Origin: Fictibacillus phosphorivorans
GTDB lineage: Bacteria; Bacillota; Bacilli; Bacillales; Fictibacillaceae
Direction: 5' to 3'
NCBI RefSeq assembly: GCF_001619875.1
Contig: NZ_LRFC01000023.1
Location: 620,001-684,000 of the forward strand
Length of the DNA: 64,000 nucleotides
The position numbers and the translations under genes are program-made. The notes under the pieces are model-generated. The model saw nothing but the letters and a program-made list of their open reading frames with translations, was not told where the DNA came from and made no database searches. Below, piece after piece: positions 25,482 to 35,890 of this stretch (position 1 is its first letter; every line of letters starts with the position of its first letter).

Positions 25482-26465
25482 TTAAAATGCCGCAAGATCT
25501 CTCATGGCTTTTTCTACTTTGTCAGGATTCACCATAAAATGCTTTTCCATTGTAGGTGCATAAGGCATTGCCGGTACATCTGGACCTGCTAAGCGTTGAA
25601 CAGGTGCATCTAATTCAAACAAGCAATTTTCAGCAATAATTGCTGAAACTTCACTCATGATGCTTCCTTCTTTGTTGTCCTCCGTAACGAGAAGCACTTT
25701 ACCTGTTTTGGAAGCTGCTTCAATAATTGCTTCTTTATCAAGCGGATATACCGTACGAAGATCAAGTATATGAGCTGAGATACCGTCTTTCTCTAACTTT
25801 TCAGCCGCTTGAAGAGCAAAGTGTACACAAAGTCCGTATGTAATAACGGTTATGTCATCACCTTCACGTTTTACATCTGCTTTTCCGATTGGTAATACAT
25901 ACTCTTCTTCTGGTACTTCGCCTTTAATTAAACGGTAAGCCCGCTTATGTTCAAAGAAAAGTACTGGATCTTCATCACGGATCGCTGCCTTTAAAAGTCC
26001 TTTAACATCATAAGGAGTTGAAGGCATAACAATCTTTAATCCCGGTACATTAGCAAACAATGCTTCAACGGATTGAGAGTGATATAACGCACCATGTACA
26101 CCACCGCCATAAGGAGCACGAATTGTAATCGGACATGACCAATCATTGTTTGAACGATAACGAATCTTGGCTGCCTCTGAAACAATCTGGTTTACTGCTG
26201 GCATAATAAAATCAGCAAACTGCATCTCAGCGATCGGCCTCATACCATACATAGCTGCACCGATCCCTACACCAGCAATTGCAGATTCTGCAAGCGGCGC
26301 ATCAATTACTCGCTGTTCTCCGAATTCTTCAATCAATCCAGTCGTTGCACGGAAAACACCTCCGCGAACACCAACATCTTCGCCTACAACAAAAACTCGT
26401 TTATCACGCTGCATCTCTTCGCGGATTGCTTGAGTAACAGCATCAATATAAGAAATTACCGGCAT
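25482..26465 (-). CDS. bkdAB: branched-chain keto-acid dehydrogenase E1 beta subunit
   Basis: 327 residues, full length. The transketolase pyrimidine domain (VGEDVGVRGGVFRATTGL, IDAPLAESAIAGVGIGAAMYGMRPIAEMQFADF) is followed by the C-terminal domain with SVEALFANVPGLKIVMPSTPYDVKGLLKAAIRD and LLVTEDN. With E1 alpha it decarboxylates 2-keto acids from Val, Leu and Ile and transfers the acyl group to E2. 14 bp after bkdAA. Confidence 0.95.
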   Translation of the reverse strand: MPVISYIDAVTQAIREEMQRDKRVFVVGEDVGVRGGVFRATTGLIEEFGEQRVIDAPLAESAIAGVGIGAAMYGMRPIAEMQFADFIMPAVNQIVSEAAKIRYRSNNDWSCPITIRAPYGGGVHGALYHSQSVEALFANVPGLKIVMPSTPYDVKGLLKAAIRDEDPVLFFEHKRAYRLIKGEVPEEEYVLPIGKADVKREGDDITVITYGLCVHFALQAAEKLEKDGISAHILDLRTVYPLDKEAIIEAASKTGKVLLVTEDNKEGSIMSEVSAIIAENCLFELDAPVQRLAGPDVPAMPYAPTMEKHFMVNPDKVEKAMRDLAAF

Positions 26466-26479
26466 CTCGTTTTCCCCCT

Positions 26480-27472
26480 TTACTCTGCGTATACATGAAG
26501 AAGTGCGCTCTCAGGATCAGCGTATTTTGCGTTCTCTGCATATTCTGTAGCTTCATCCACTTCTTTTTGAATGTCATCAAATATCTGTTTTTCTAATTCC
26601 TCAGTTAAAATACCATGTTCTTTCAAGTATGCTGCAAATGTATGGATCGGATCTTTTGCCTTCGCTTCTTCAACTTCTTCACGCGTTCTGTAAGCACGAT
26701 CATCATCATCAGAAGAGTGAGGCGTCAAACGATAAGCTACTGTTTCAATTAATGTCGGGCCTTCACCGCGTCTTCCGCGATCAGCCGCTTCTTTAACTGC
26801 TTCATAAACAGCTAGAGGATCATTTCCATCAACCGTCACACCAGGCATACCATAACCGATGGCACGATCAGATACATTTACACACGCCAGCTGCTTAGAG
26901 ATTGGAACGGAGATTGCATACTTGTTGTTTTCGCACATAAAGATAACAGGCAGCTTATGAACAGAAGCAAAGTTAGCACCCTCATGAAAATCTCCTTGGT
27001 TAGAAGAACCTTCACCAAACGTAGTAAACGTAACAAGATCTTTCCCTTCCATTCTACCGCCAAGAGCAATACCTACAGCGTGAGGAACTTGCGTTGTAAC
27101 CGGAGAAGAGCCAGTTACAATACGAAGCTTCTTAGACCCGAAGTGCCCTGGCATTTGACGGCCGCCACTGTTTGGATCTTCAGCTTTTGCAAATCCTGAT
27201 AGCATCAAATCTTTTGCTGTCATACCGAATTGAAGTACAACACCCATATCACGGTAGTATGGCAAGACAAAGTCTTTTTCATTATCTAGCGCCATAGCTG
27301 CACCAACTTGTGCAGCTTCCTGGCCTTGACATGAGATAACGAAAGGAATTTTACCTGCACGGTTTAATAGCCACATACGCTCGTCAATTTTTCTAGCTAA
27401 AAGCATTGTTTTAAACATATGGATAACATCTTCATTTGTTAAACCTAATTGTTCGTGACGTGTTTCTGCCAT
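26480..27472 (-). CDS. bkdAA: branched-chain keto-acid dehydrogenase E1 alpha subunit
   Basis: 330 residues from ATG 27472 (RBS AAGGAGG); an upstream in-frame start at 27511 would overlap lpdV. The thiamine-diphosphate motif is GEGSSNQGDFHEGANFASVHKLPVIFMCENNKYAIS (GDG-N type with Glu in place of Asp). PHSSDDDDRAYR is the loop that contains the regulatory Ser in mitochondrial homologues. Forms an alpha2-beta2 E1. Confidence 0.95.
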   Translation of the reverse strand: MAETRHEQLGLTNEDVIHMFKTMLLARKIDERMWLLNRAGKIPFVISCQGQEAAQVGAAMALDNEKDFVLPYYRDMGVVLQFGMTAKDLMLSGFAKAEDPNSGGRQMPGHFGSKKLRIVTGSSPVTTQVPHAVGIALGGRMEGKDLVTFTTFGEGSSNQGDFHEGANFASVHKLPVIFMCENNKYAISVPISKQLACVNVSDRAIGYGMPGVTVDGNDPLAVYEAVKEAADRGRRGEGPTLIETVAYRLTPHSSDDDDRAYRTREEVEEAKAKDPIHTFAAYLKEHGILTEELEKQIFDDIQKEVDEATEYAENAKYADPESALLHVYAE

Positions 27473-27485
27473 TTGTTTTACCTCC

Positions 27486-28907
27486 TTAGAAATGAATCGC
27501 TTTTCCTTCAACAGCTAATGCTGCTTCACCATATACTTCAGAGAGTGATGGATGCGGATGAATCGTGTGTGCGATCTCCCATGGTGTTGCATCAAGCACC
27601 TTAGCTAATCCTGCTTCTGAAATCATATCTGTTACGTGCGGACCGATCATATGAACACCTAAAAGGTCATCATTGTCTTTATTAGCAACAATCTTCACAA
27701 ATCCATCACTTTCACCATACACAAGTGCTTTTCCGATTGCTTTAAATGGAAATTTTCCTACTTTAACATTATATCCTTGTTCTTTCGCTTGTTTTTCAGT
27801 AAGACCAACACTTGCCATCTCTGGACTTGAATAGATGCACTTAGAAATATTGTCGTAGTTGATCGGTTCAGGTTTAAGGTTAGAGAGGTGCTCTACAGCT
27901 GTAATGCCTTCGTGCGAAGCAACATGTGCAAGCTGAAGTCCGCCAATCACGTCACCAATTGCATAAATATGACTTTCTGCAGTCTGGTAAAATTCGTTCG
28001 TTTGAATGTATCCGTTTTCAACTTTAATGACCGTGTTTTCAATTCCAATGCCTTCAGTGTTTGCCATACGTCCTACAGATACAAGCATCTTCTCAGCACT
28101 GAATTGTTTCGTTTCACCTTTATGTTCGGCCGAAATCATAACCCCGTTACCTTTTTCTAACGAATCAGGAAGCACTTTTGCGCTGGTTACGAGTTTGATC
28201 CCTTTTTTCTTTAAAACACGTGCCGCTTCTTTTGAGATCTCTTCGTCTTCAGTAGGAACAATGCGGTCTGCATATTCTAATACGGTAACTTCGACTCCAA
28301 GATCATTTAGCATGGATGCCCACTCAATTCCGATAACACCGCCGCCAACAATGATGATAGATGCCGGTAATGCTTCCATTTCAAGCGCTTCATCACTTGA
28401 CATAACATAATTACCGTCAATTTCTAAACCTGGAAGTGACCGAGGTCTTGAACCTGTTGCAATGATCACGTTTTGCGGAATTAAAATTTCATTTTCTGTT
28501 CCATCATTAAACTCAACGGAAATCGTACCAGGCATCGGAGAAAAAATCGATGGTCCAAGAATTCTGCCTGTACCTTCGTAAACTTCAATCTTGCCTTTTT
28601 TCATCAAACTTTGTACACCCATGTGAAGCTGGTTTACGATAGATTGTTTGCGTTCCTGCATCTTAGAAAAGTTTAAACCTAATCCTTCTATTTCCACACC
28701 AAAGTCGGCAGCTTTTTTAGCCGTTTTATAAACTTCAGCACTTCTTAATAATGCCTTACTAGGTATACACCCTCTATGTAAGCAAGTGCCTCCGAGTTTT
28801 CCTTTTTCAACAACTGCTACGGTTTTTCCTAATTGAGCAGCTCGGATGGCGGCAACATAGCCGCCTGTTCCTCCGCCCAATATGACCAAATCAAAATCTT
28901 TTGACAT
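27486..28907 (-). CDS. lpdV: dihydrolipoamide dehydrogenase E3 of the BCKDH complex
   Basis: 473 residues. FAD-binding GGGTGGYVAAIRAAQLG, redox-active disulfide GGTCLHRGCIPSKALL, NAD-binding GGGVIGIEWASML, second FAD motif YAIGDVIGGLQLAHVASHEG and the active-site His in HPHPSLSE. It reoxidises the E2 lipoyl group with NAD. Within the operon, 25 bp after buk. Confidence 0.95.
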   Translation of the reverse strand: MSKDFDLVILGGGTGGYVAAIRAAQLGKTVAVVEKGKLGGTCLHRGCIPSKALLRSAEVYKTAKKAADFGVEIEGLGLNFSKMQERKQSIVNQLHMGVQSLMKKGKIEVYEGTGRILGPSIFSPMPGTISVEFNDGTENEILIPQNVIIATGSRPRSLPGLEIDGNYVMSSDEALEMEALPASIIIVGGGVIGIEWASMLNDLGVEVTVLEYADRIVPTEDEEISKEAARVLKKKGIKLVTSAKVLPDSLEKGNGVMISAEHKGETKQFSAEKMLVSVGRMANTEGIGIENTVIKVENGYIQTNEFYQTAESHIYAIGDVIGGLQLAHVASHEGITAVEHLSNLKPEPINYDNISKCIYSSPEMASVGLTEKQAKEQGYNVKVGKFPFKAIGKALVYGESDGFVKIVANKDNDDLLGVHMIGPHVTDMISEAGLAKVLDATPWEIAHTIHPHPSLSEVYGEAALAVEGKAIHF

Positions 28908-28932
28908 CGCTCATATCTCCTTTTGCTGTCTT

Positions 28933-30045
28933 TTAATCCAGTGGCACTCTAGCAATCGTCTTTACTCCCGGGTAAACCTTTGCTGTTTCTTCTTCTCTTA
29001 ATACACGAAGACCACCTTCTGCTAACGCTTGAAGCTCATTCTCCCCTGGTTGAATGATACAGTCAGAGATCCATTCAACTCGATCTGTTATCTTCTTAAC
29101 AAATTCCTTGCCAAAAGCAAGGCCACCCGTAAGAATAATCGCGTCAACTTGTCCATGCAAAACAGTGCTGGCAGAACCGATTTCTTTTGCAACTTGGTAA
29201 GCCATTGCATCATAAATGAGTGCTGCTTTTTTATCACCGTTCTCAATTTTTTCTTCTACTGTTCTTGCATCGTTTGTTCCTAAATAGGCAACAAGTCCAC
29301 CTTGGCCAACAAGTTTTTTCATTACCTCATCTGCGTAATATTCACCAGAGAAGCACAAAGATACAAGGTCTCCAATTGGAACGGTACCCGCCCGCTCTGG
29401 TGAAAAAGGCCCTTCACCATGAAGTCCATTGTTAACATCGATCACTCGTCCATCTTTGTGGATCCCTACTGTGATACCTCCGCCCATGTGAACAACGATT
29501 AGGCGGAGGGATTCATAGGATTTATCTAGCATCTTGGCAACACGTCTTGCTACAGCCTTCTGATTTAGTGCATGAAATATACTTTTTCTTTCTATTTCGG
29601 GAACACCTGAGATTCGAGCAATCTCATCCATTTCATCCACAACGACCGGGTCTACGATGAAAGAAGGAATATTCAGCCCTTCTGCTATTTCAAAAGCAAG
29701 AATACCACCTAAATTAGAGGCATGTTCACCTGCGTAACCTGTTTTTAAATCCTCTAACATTGGTTCATTAACGCTGTATGTTCCACCTTCGATTGGTTTT
29801 AATAAACCGCCGCGGCCAACTACACAGCTTAACTTTGAAATATTGATTCCTTCATAGTCCAATGCTTCTAAAATGGTTTCTTTTCTAAATGAATATTGAT
29901 CAATGACAGACTCAAACTGATGGATTGTTTCTGTTTCATGACGTATCGTTTTTTCAAATACAGGCCGTTCGTTGTCGAATATACCAATCTTGGTAGAGGT
30001 TGAGCCCGGATTAATCACTAGTATGCGAAATTCTTTTTGATGCAC
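28933..30045 (-). CDS. buk: butyrate / branched-chain acid kinase
   Basis: 370 residues. Acetate-kinase family: [17 protein letters not shown] is the phosphate-binding start, [25 protein letters not shown] the adenosine/acyl-binding centre and [12 protein letters not shown] the C-terminal nucleotide loop. With Ptb it converts branched acyl-CoA through acyl phosphate to the free acid, making ATP. 27 bp after bcd. Confidence 0.93.
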   Translation of the reverse strand: MHQKEFRILVINPGSTSTKIGIFDNERPVFEKTIRHETETIHQFESVIDQYSFRKETILEALDYEGINISKLSCVVGRGGLLKPIEGGTYSVNEPMLEDLKTGYAGEHASNLGGILAFEIAEGLNIPSFIVDPVVVDEMDEIARISGVPEIERKSIFHALNQKAVARRVAKMLDKSYESLRLIVVHMGGGITVGIHKDGRVIDVNNGLHGEGPFSPERAGTVPIGDLVSLCFSGEYYADEVMKKLVGQGGLVAYLGTNDARTVEEKIENGDKKAALIYDAMAYQVAKEIGSASTVLHGQVDAIILTGGLAFGKEFVKKITDRVEWISDCIIQPGENELQALAEGGLRVLREEETAKVYPGVKTIARVPLD

Positions 30046-30072
30046 GTTTCAAACCTCCATTGATATGAACTC

Positions 30073-31173
30073 TTAGCGAGTACGGTTAGACAAAATGTGT
30101 CTTTCGTTCAATAAAAACTGACTTCTTGATTTTCTCATGCGTTCGATACGCTCTTCAGCAAGACGGTCTGCTGCAAGGTATGTTGGAATATTATCTCGTT
30201 TAGAGATTTCGATTACACTCGCGATGTTGTCATAAATCGTTTCAACTTTCTTCATCGCACGGTCACGGTTATATCCGTTAAGTTCATCCGCAACGTTAAT
30301 TACCCCTCCAGCGTTAATAACATAGTCAGGAGCATAAACAATACCCATTTCGTGAAGAGCATCTCCGTGACGAGTTTCTTTAAGCTGGTTATTTGCAGCA
30401 CCTGCTACCACTTTTGCTTTAATTTTAGAAATCGTGTCATCGTTGATAATGGCACCTAGTGCACATGGAGCAAAAATGTCACAATCCACACTATAGATCT
30501 CGTCAATTTCTACCGCTTTTGCACCAAAATCTTCAACCGCACGCTGAACTGCATCTTTGTTAATATCTGTAACAATCAGTGAAGCTCCTTCTTCGTGAAG
30601 GTGTTTACAAAGTGTGTAGGCAACGTGACCAACACCTTGGACTGCAATCACTTTTCCTTCTAAAGAATCCGTACCAAACGCTTCCATAGCTGCTGCCTTC
30701 ATACCGCGGTATACACCGTATGCTGTTACAGGAGATGGATTGCCACTAGAACCGAACGCTGGAGATACACCTGTAACAAATGGAGTTTCTTGGTAGATAA
30801 GATCCATATCTTCAACCGTTGTACCAACGTCTTCAGCTGTAATATAGCGTCCGTTTAATCCTTGGATATAGCGTCCGAAAGCTCTGAACATTTCTTCGTT
30901 CTTATCTTTTTTCGGATCACCGATAATCACTGTTTTTCCACCGCCAAGGTTTAATCCAGCAGCTGCGTTTTTATACGTCATTCCTCTTGCTAGTCTTAGA
31001 GCATCTTCAATTGCTGCATCTTCTGTTTCATATGTCCACATTCTTGTTCCACCCAGTGCAGGTCCAAGGGTTGTATCGTGGATACAAATGATTGCTTTTA
31101 AACCAGATTGTTTATCTTGGCAGATTACCATTTGTTCATAATCGTAAGTTTCCATATATTTAAAAATTTCCAT
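30073..31173 (-). CDS. bcd: leucine (branched-chain amino acid) dehydrogenase
   Basis: 366 residues, start [14 protein letters not shown] as in known leucine dehydrogenases. Catalytic site: [29 protein letters not shown] with two Lys, and [12 protein letters not shown]. The Rossmann domain begins [18 protein letters not shown]. It deaminates Leu, Val and Ile to the 2-keto acids used by the dehydrogenase complex encoded downstream. 12 bp after ptb. Confidence 0.95.
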   Translation of the reverse strand: MEIFKYMETYDYEQMVICQDKQSGLKAIICIHDTTLGPALGGTRMWTYETEDAAIEDALRLARGMTYKNAAAGLNLGGGKTVIIGDPKKDKNEEMFRAFGRYIQGLNGRYITAEDVGTTVEDMDLIYQETPFVTGVSPAFGSSGNPSPVTAYGVYRGMKAAAMEAFGTDSLEGKVIAVQGVGHVAYTLCKHLHEEGASLIVTDINKDAVQRAVEDFGAKAVEIDEIYSVDCDIFAPCALGAIINDDTISKIKAKVVAGAANNQLKETRHGDALHEMGIVYAPDYVINAGGVINVADELNGYNRDRAMKKVETIYDNIASVIEISKRDNIPTYLAADRLAEERIERMRKSRSQFLLNERHILSNRTR

Positions 31174-31185
31174 TTTGTTTTCCTC

Positions 31186-32097
31186 CTAAAGTTGATTATC
31201 AGTGATGACAGATTTAACAGCTAAAGCGATCGAATAATATTTGCTTTCAGCCGAATCTGCTCTTGAAGTAAGAACGATTGGCGCTTTTGCACCGCAAATG
31301 ACAGCTCCAACTTTTGCCCGAGCAAAATAGATCAGGGACTTATAGAGTACGTTTCCAGTTTCAATGTTTGGAACGAGAAGTATATCTGCGTCTCCTGCAA
31401 CTTTGCCTGTAATTCCTTTGTGTTCTGCTGCTTCCTTAGAAATAGCATTATCAAGTGCTAATGGTCCTTCAACAATTCCGCCCCTTATTTGCTCCCTAAA
31501 GCCCATTACAGAAAGGCTTGCAGCATCTAAAGTAGCCTGCATCGCTGGATTAACAGTTTCCACTGCTGCCAGTACTGCAGCTTTTGGTTCTTTAACACCC
31601 GTTTGTATAGCAAAGTCTATAGCATTTTGCAGAATTTGAGCTTTTTGATTAAGATCTGGTTCAATGTTCATAGCAGCGTCCGTAATGAAGATTAGTTTTT
31701 CAAATCCTTCCACTTCAAATGCAGCTACATGAGATAAAACCTTTCCTGTTCTAAGACCGATTTCTTTATTAAGGACCGCTTTTAAGAGTGCAGAGGTTGA
31801 AACAAGTCCCTTCATGAGAATATCAGCATCCCCATCATGCACAGCTTTTACCGCTTTAAATGCGGCGGAGGCTGTGTCTGTTGAAACAACTTCGATCCCA
31901 TCAAAAGGTTCATCCGCATTTCTACTTAGCCATTCTGATATGATGTGACCGTTTCCAAACAAAATAAAATGGGCTAACCCCTCTTTATATGCTTTCAGTA
32001 CGCTTTCCAAAACCTCTTGATCGCCAGCTTCTGCCACCGCGATGATTGGTTTTACTTGCTGTTTTTTGGCTTCGCTCACCAAGTTTTGCAAACGCAT
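31186..32097 (-). CDS. ptb: phosphate butyryl/branched-chain acyltransferase
   Basis: 303 residues. PTA/PTB family: KPIIAVAEAGDQEVLES at the start, DILMKGLVSTSALLKAVLNKEIGLRTG, IVEGPLALDNAISKEAAEHKGI and the C-terminal GAKAPIVLTSRADSAESKYYSIALA signature. It makes acyl phosphate plus CoA from acyl-CoA. First gene of the bkd operon, 30 bp after the -12 element of the sigma-54 promoter. Confidence 0.94.
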   Translation of the reverse strand: MRLQNLVSEAKKQQVKPIIAVAEAGDQEVLESVLKAYKEGLAHFILFGNGHIISEWLSRNADEPFDGIEVVSTDTASAAFKAVKAVHDGDADILMKGLVSTSALLKAVLNKEIGLRTGKVLSHVAAFEVEGFEKLIFITDAAMNIEPDLNQKAQILQNAIDFAIQTGVKEPKAAVLAAVETVNPAMQATLDAASLSVMGFREQIRGGIVEGPLALDNAISKEAAEHKGITGKVAGDADILLVPNIETGNVLYKSLIYFARAKVGAVICGAKAPIVLTSRADSAESKYYSIALAVKSVITDNQL

Positions 32098-32128
32098 GCA
32101 ATCCCCCCTTGTATGCCACGTATAGATA

Positions 32129-32146
32129 TTGCAATTTTCATGCCAA
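32129..32146 (-). promoter_or_regulatory. sigma-54 (SigL) promoter of the ptb-bkd operon
   Basis: Minus strand TTGGCATGAAAATTGCAA: the invariant GG and GC are separated by exactly 10 nt, the -24/-12 spacing. It sits just before ptb and beside the gene of its activator bkdR. Confidence 0.9.
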
Positions 32147-32186
32147 CTTTTTTAAGTCAATTTCAGTATTCAATCGAATAAACTTT

Positions 32187-32224
32187 GCATTTCCTTGCAC
32201 GGTTCATGCAATTTATTGCATGAA
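32187..32224 (-). promoter_or_regulatory. candidate BkdR upstream activating site
   Basis: A perfect inverted repeat TTCATGCAA-TTTA-TTGCATGAA at 32203-32224, about 70 bp upstream of the -24 element, flanked by further TTTGCA/TTGCA direct copies (32184-32200). It directly abuts the bkdR stop codon. Palindromes of this kind are where sigma-54 activators bind; that BkdR uses it is inferred. Confidence 0.7.
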
Positions 32225-32225
32225 A

Positions 32226-34295
32226 TTATTTGCGTGGTTTTTCATCAAGGCCATATTTTTCTAATTTATAATAGAAGTTACGCAAAGAAATACCAAGCGA
32301 CTTAGCGGTTTTAGTCTTGTTGCCATGGAATCTCTTTATAGCTTCTGTTAAAATATTTTTTTCAAACTCATCAATTTGTTGAGCAAGTGTTTTTGTTTCT
32401 TCTCCCAAAACAAACAGTTCATTTGCAGCCGCTTCAGATTTAGCCTTTGTCTGCTCAAGTGATAATAAGGAGATATGACTTCTATCGATCTTGGAATCCG
32501 TATGACTCATATGGATAATGGCCCTACCTAACACATTCTCCAGTTCCCTAACATTTCCCGGCCAATGATAGGCTAATAAGAATTGCTCTGCATCTCTACT
32601 GATAACATCTATGTTTCTTCCGTAATCTTGATTTAGCTTTTGCAGAAGATGATTAGCAAGCAGGATAATATCATGGTTTCTCGCTCTTAGCGGCGGAATA
32701 TAGATCGGCATTCTATTTAGCCTATAATACAGATCCTGCCTGAATGTACCATCTGCGATCATTTTTTCGAGATTGACATTTGTTGCCGCAATCACACGGA
32801 CATTGATCGGAATGGCTTTAGTTCCCCCTACGCGCCTGATTTCGTTCTCTTGCAGAACACGCAGCAGTTTGGCTTGAGTGTTTTGCGATAACTCACCAAC
32901 TTCATCTAGAAAGATACTTCCACCGTTCGCTTCCTCAAACAATCCTCTCTTTCCGCCTCTAAGCGCGCCAGAAAATGCTCCTTCCTCATAGCCAAAAAGT
33001 TCACTTTCTAATAGAGATTCTGAAAGAGCTGCACAATTTACTCGGACAAACTTGTTGAATTTTCTGCTGCTCGCGTTATGTATGGCATGAGCAAAGAGTT
33101 CTTTACCTGTTCCGGATTCACCTCGAAGCAATACAGTGGCTGGAGTTGATGCTGCAAGTTTTGCCTGATCCACCGCAAAATTCATTTCTTCAGACTCGCC
33201 AATTATATCTTCAAATGAATATTTCGCTTCTAACGTCCGAATAATCTGCCTTGCTCGATTAAGCTCTTCAGTAAGCCCCTTTATTTCTGAAACATCATGG
33301 ATGACTCCTACGCTTCCCTTTAGAAGACCATCAACAATTACGGGTGCAACATTTACAATGACATCTTTCCTGTTTGGTCCCACTCGCAATCGAGCTCCTC
33401 TTACAGGTTTCCTTGTTTTAAGGACTTGCATATGAATACTTTCACCTTCAGAAATATCAGTTGTAGCAGGCTTGCCAATCACTTGCTCTGCCGTATAGCC
33501 TGTAAGTTTTGTATAAGCAGGATTGATCATAATCCCTTTTCCTTCTTCATCCACTACGGATATCGCTTCTTCTGAAGATTGAATAATGGATCTTAGCATA
33601 CTTTGTATACTTTTTAGATTTGTTACTTCTTCTGCCAAATCCACAATTTCAGTGATATCTTTAAAAACAGCAAAAGCGCCAAGTTTTCTTCCTTCATGGC
33701 TTAGGAGCGGTGTTCTTGTTGTGTAAATTTTTGTTCCGTTTGCTAACATTTGTTCCTGATTTACTTCTTCTATTCCAGAATCCATTACTCTTGGGAGCTG
33801 GCTGTTAGGCATCACTTCAAGAACTGACTTTCCTACAGCATCATCTTTTGTTATGCCTGTCATTTTTTCAGCACTTTTATTAAAGATGGTAATCATTAAA
33901 TGTTGATCGATTACAATCATGCCATCATGCGTATTATCTAAAATACTTCTAAGCTGCTGCAGATGACTTAAATCCTTCAAAGGAGTTTTATTATCGTTTA
34001 AACGTGTCAACAAACTCCCAAATTGGATTACAGGTATTTTTCCTGCGGACGTATACTTGTCCTCCAATAAACGATTTGCGCTTTCTTTATAGGAAGGAGA
34101 ATAAATGATTAGGTCAACATGCACATCTGGCGGAGAAGAATGTGTAAATACAGGGATATTCTCAAATAATGATGACGTCGGGTGATGATGATCTTGCATA
34201 ACGCCTACAAGTTCGAACACCTGAGATTTATTCATTTGAGCAATAATCTGAAGCCCGTCATCGTGCTCTGTCACTAATACAACCCTTTGCAACAA
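32226..34295 (-). CDS. bkdR: sigma-54-dependent activator BkdR
   Basis: 689 residues. Order: N-terminal 1-110 of sensory type, PAS domain about 112-220 ([31 protein letters not shown]), second PAS about 235-345 ([31 protein letters not shown]), AAA+ sigma-54 domain about 365-600 (Walker [15 protein letters not shown], Walker [14 protein letters not shown]), and a Fis-type helix-turn-helix at the C-terminus ([20 protein letters not shown]). The sigma-contacting loop reads GAFSGA rather than the usual GAFTGA. It activates the operon that starts 130 bp downstream of its own stop. Confidence 0.94.
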   Translation of the reverse strand: MLQRVVLVTEHDDGLQIIAQMNKSQVFELVGVMQDHHHPTSSLFENIPVFTHSSPPDVHVDLIIYSPSYKESANRLLEDKYTSAGKIPVIQFGSLLTRLNDNKTPLKDLSHLQQLRSILDNTHDGMIVIDQHLMITIFNKSAEKMTGITKDDAVGKSVLEVMPNSQLPRVMDSGIEEVNQEQMLANGTKIYTTRTPLLSHEGRKLGAFAVFKDITEIVDLAEEVTNLKSIQSMLRSIIQSSEEAISVVDEEGKGIMINPAYTKLTGYTAEQVIGKPATTDISEGESIHMQVLKTRKPVRGARLRVGPNRKDVIVNVAPVIVDGLLKGSVGVIHDVSEIKGLTEELNRARQIIRTLEAKYSFEDIIGESEEMNFAVDQAKLAASTPATVLLRGESGTGKELFAHAIHNASSRKFNKFVRVNCAALSESLLESELFGYEEGAFSGALRGGKRGLFEEANGGSIFLDEVGELSQNTQAKLLRVLQENEIRRVGGTKAIPINVRVIAATNVNLEKMIADGTFRQDLYYRLNRMPIYIPPLRARNHDIILLANHLLQKLNQDYGRNIDVISRDAEQFLLAYHWPGNVRELENVLGRAIIHMSHTDSKIDRSHISLLSLEQTKAKSEAAANELFVLGEETKTLAQQIDEFEKNILTEAIKRFHGNKTKTAKSLGISLRNFYYKLEKYGLDEKPRK

Positions 34296-34446
34296 TTATC
34301 CCTCCATTTTCCTTCAAATTGTAACATGTGCAATTTTTTTCACATTATTATCATACCTTAGCATGAAAGGGTTTGCAAACCTTAATAACGTCGACAAGAA
34401 TTTGAAGTTTATGTACAATAAGTAATGAAAAGGAGTGGCGATCTTC

Positions 34447-34683
34447 ATGAGTAGATACGCAGCATTAGTAATTGTTTTAATCCCTGGAATCATGGCCGTG
34501 ATGGGCATTAAATGGATGAGAGATACTTTATTTGGGGTACTACAGACGCCTTTCCCCGTTTTATGGCTGCAATTTATCGCAGGGTTTATAAGTTTTATTA
34601 CGGGATTAGCTTTTGTAGGAGGGTTCATCTTCTACAGAGATCGAAAAAGGAATAAAGTTCAACTAAAGTACAGAAAAAAATGA
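34447..34683 (+). CDS. yqzF: DUF2627-type small membrane protein (YqzF)
   Basis: 78 residues from ATG 34447, RBS AAAAGGAG. Two hydrophobic helices (YAALVIVLIPGIMAVMG and WLQFIAGFISFITGLAFVGGFIF) followed by a basic tail RDRKRNKVQLKYRKK. The position divergent from bkdR and next to spo0A agrees with yqzF of B. subtilis. Function unknown. Confidence 0.8.
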   Translation: MSRYAALVIVLIPGIMAVMGIKWMRDTLFGVLQTPFPVLWLQFIAGFISFITGLAFVGGFIFYRDRKRNKVQLKYRKK

Positions 34684-34737
34684 CCAGAGTCCAACAAGGA
34701 AGCTGGTTTTTTTTTATTACTATACACATTCACAACA

Positions 34738-34785
34738 AAAACACCTTCGACTTTAATTGATAAACAATAAAAGTAAAGGTGTTCA
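34738..34785 (-). terminator. terminator after spo0A
   Basis: ACACCTT (34741) pairs with AAGGTGT (34776), extended by ACTTT/AAAGT; the minus strand continues into a T-rich run. Confidence 0.72.
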
Positions 34786-34811
34786 TTCATTGCTATTTAA
34801 TTGGGTAAGTA

Positions 34812-35615
34812 TTAGGCCATAGCTTTATGTTCGATACGAAGCTTATCCGCGACCATCGCGATGAACTCTGAATTTGTTGGCTTCGCTTTTGACATGGAAA
34901 CGGTATAGCCGAATAGCGAAGAGATGCTGTCAATGTTTCCACGGCTCCATGCTACTTCGATTGCATGGCGGATCGCACGTTCAACACGGCTTGAAGTGGT
35001 GTTGAATTTTTTTGCAATATCAGGATATAAAACTTTTGTTATAGACCCTAACAGCTCTATATCATTGTAGACCATTGAAATGGCTTCTCTTAAGTACATA
35101 TACCCTTTAATATGGGCAGGAACCCCAATTTCGTGAATGATGCTCGTTATGCTTGCATCAAGGTTGCGAGGTTTATTGACCGTTGATTGGAAATTGTTTC
35201 GAATATTGCTGGATGCGCGTTGGACAGTTGATTTTTCAGATCCGCAAATTTGTCGAATCTGACTCGCTAGATTGTCCATATCAAATGGTTTTAAGATAAA
35301 GTAGGATGCACCTAAGTCTACCGCCTTTTTCGTCACATCTTCCTGTCCAAATGCCGTCAACATGATTACATTCGGTTGAGGCAAGTCATCACTTGATCTG
35401 ATCTTGTCAAGTACAGCTAACCCATCTAAATGCGGCATAATAATATCAAGAACTAATACATCAGGATTTTTATTTTCTAAAACGGATAGACATTCTTGTC
35501 CGTTATAGGCAACCCCAATTACCTCCATATCATCTTGACTTGAAAGATATTCCCTCAATAGACTAATTAACTCACGATTATCATCAGCTAGACAAACTTT
35601 AATTTTTTGCACCAT
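34812..35615 (-). CDS. spo0A: sporulation master response regulator Spo0A
   Basis: 267 residues from ATG 35615 (RBS GGGGAGGAAATA), the same length as B. subtilis Spo0A. Receiver domain 1-125: acidic pocket [10 protein letters not shown], phosphorylated Asp57 in [21 protein letters not shown] with the conserved Lys. After a hinge, the Spo0A C-terminal effector domain begins about 150 ([27 protein letters not shown]) and contains the 0A-box-reading helix [19 protein letters not shown]. It turns on the sporulation programme when phosphorylated by the phosphorelay. Two 0A boxes lie upstream, implying autoregulation. Confidence 0.98.
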   Translation of the reverse strand: MVQKIKVCLADDNRELISLLREYLSSQDDMEVIGVAYNGQECLSVLENKNPDVLVLDIIMPHLDGLAVLDKIRSSDDLPQPNVIMLTAFGQEDVTKKAVDLGASYFILKPFDMDNLASQIRQICGSEKSTVQRASSNIRNNFQSTVNKPRNLDASITSIIHEIGVPAHIKGYMYLREAISMVYNDIELLGSITKVLYPDIAKKFNTTSSRVERAIRHAIEVAWSRGNIDSISSLFGYTVSMSKAKPTNSEFIAMVADKLRIEHKAMA

Positions 35616-35761
35616 TATTTCCTCCCCATCCAACAATTTCTTGTTTTTCCCAATGTAACATTTCAACAATAAATGTTAAATCCCTTTATTTTGTTTTAAA
35701 TTTTTTAAAATTATTTTGTTTTCGTAGAAAATAAAGCTGTTTTCTTCAATTTACTTTGAAT

Positions 35762-35768
35762 TTCGACA
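35762..35768 (-). promoter_or_regulatory. 0A box upstream of spo0A
   Basis: TTCGACA, i.e. TGTCGAA on the minus strand, a perfect Spo0A site about 147 bp before the start codon. Confidence 0.78.
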
Positions 35769-35793
35769 GTTATTGTATATAAAGATGTGTCGA

Positions 35794-35800
35794 TGTCGAA
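35794..35800 (+). promoter_or_regulatory. second 0A box upstream of spo0A
   Basis: TGTCGAA on the plus strand, perfect match, with an overlapping near match TGTCGAT at 35788. The two boxes are 32 bp apart in opposite orientation. Confidence 0.72.
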
Positions 35801-35854
35801 TTTTCTTTATAAAATATATTATACAAAATTTTTACGAGATTGTCTAAATTATCT

Positions 35855-35890
35855 AAAAAAACAGGCAAGTAAAATTAACTCGCCTGTTTT
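35855..35890 (-). terminator. terminator overlapping the spoIVB stop codon
   Basis: Minus strand ACAGGC-gAGTtaattttACTt-GCCTGT then T7; the 5' arm includes the last codons of spoIVB. Confidence 0.8.

Noticed and set aside
35613-35669. N-terminal extension of Spo0A
   Set aside because: RBS and exact family length select ATG 35615.
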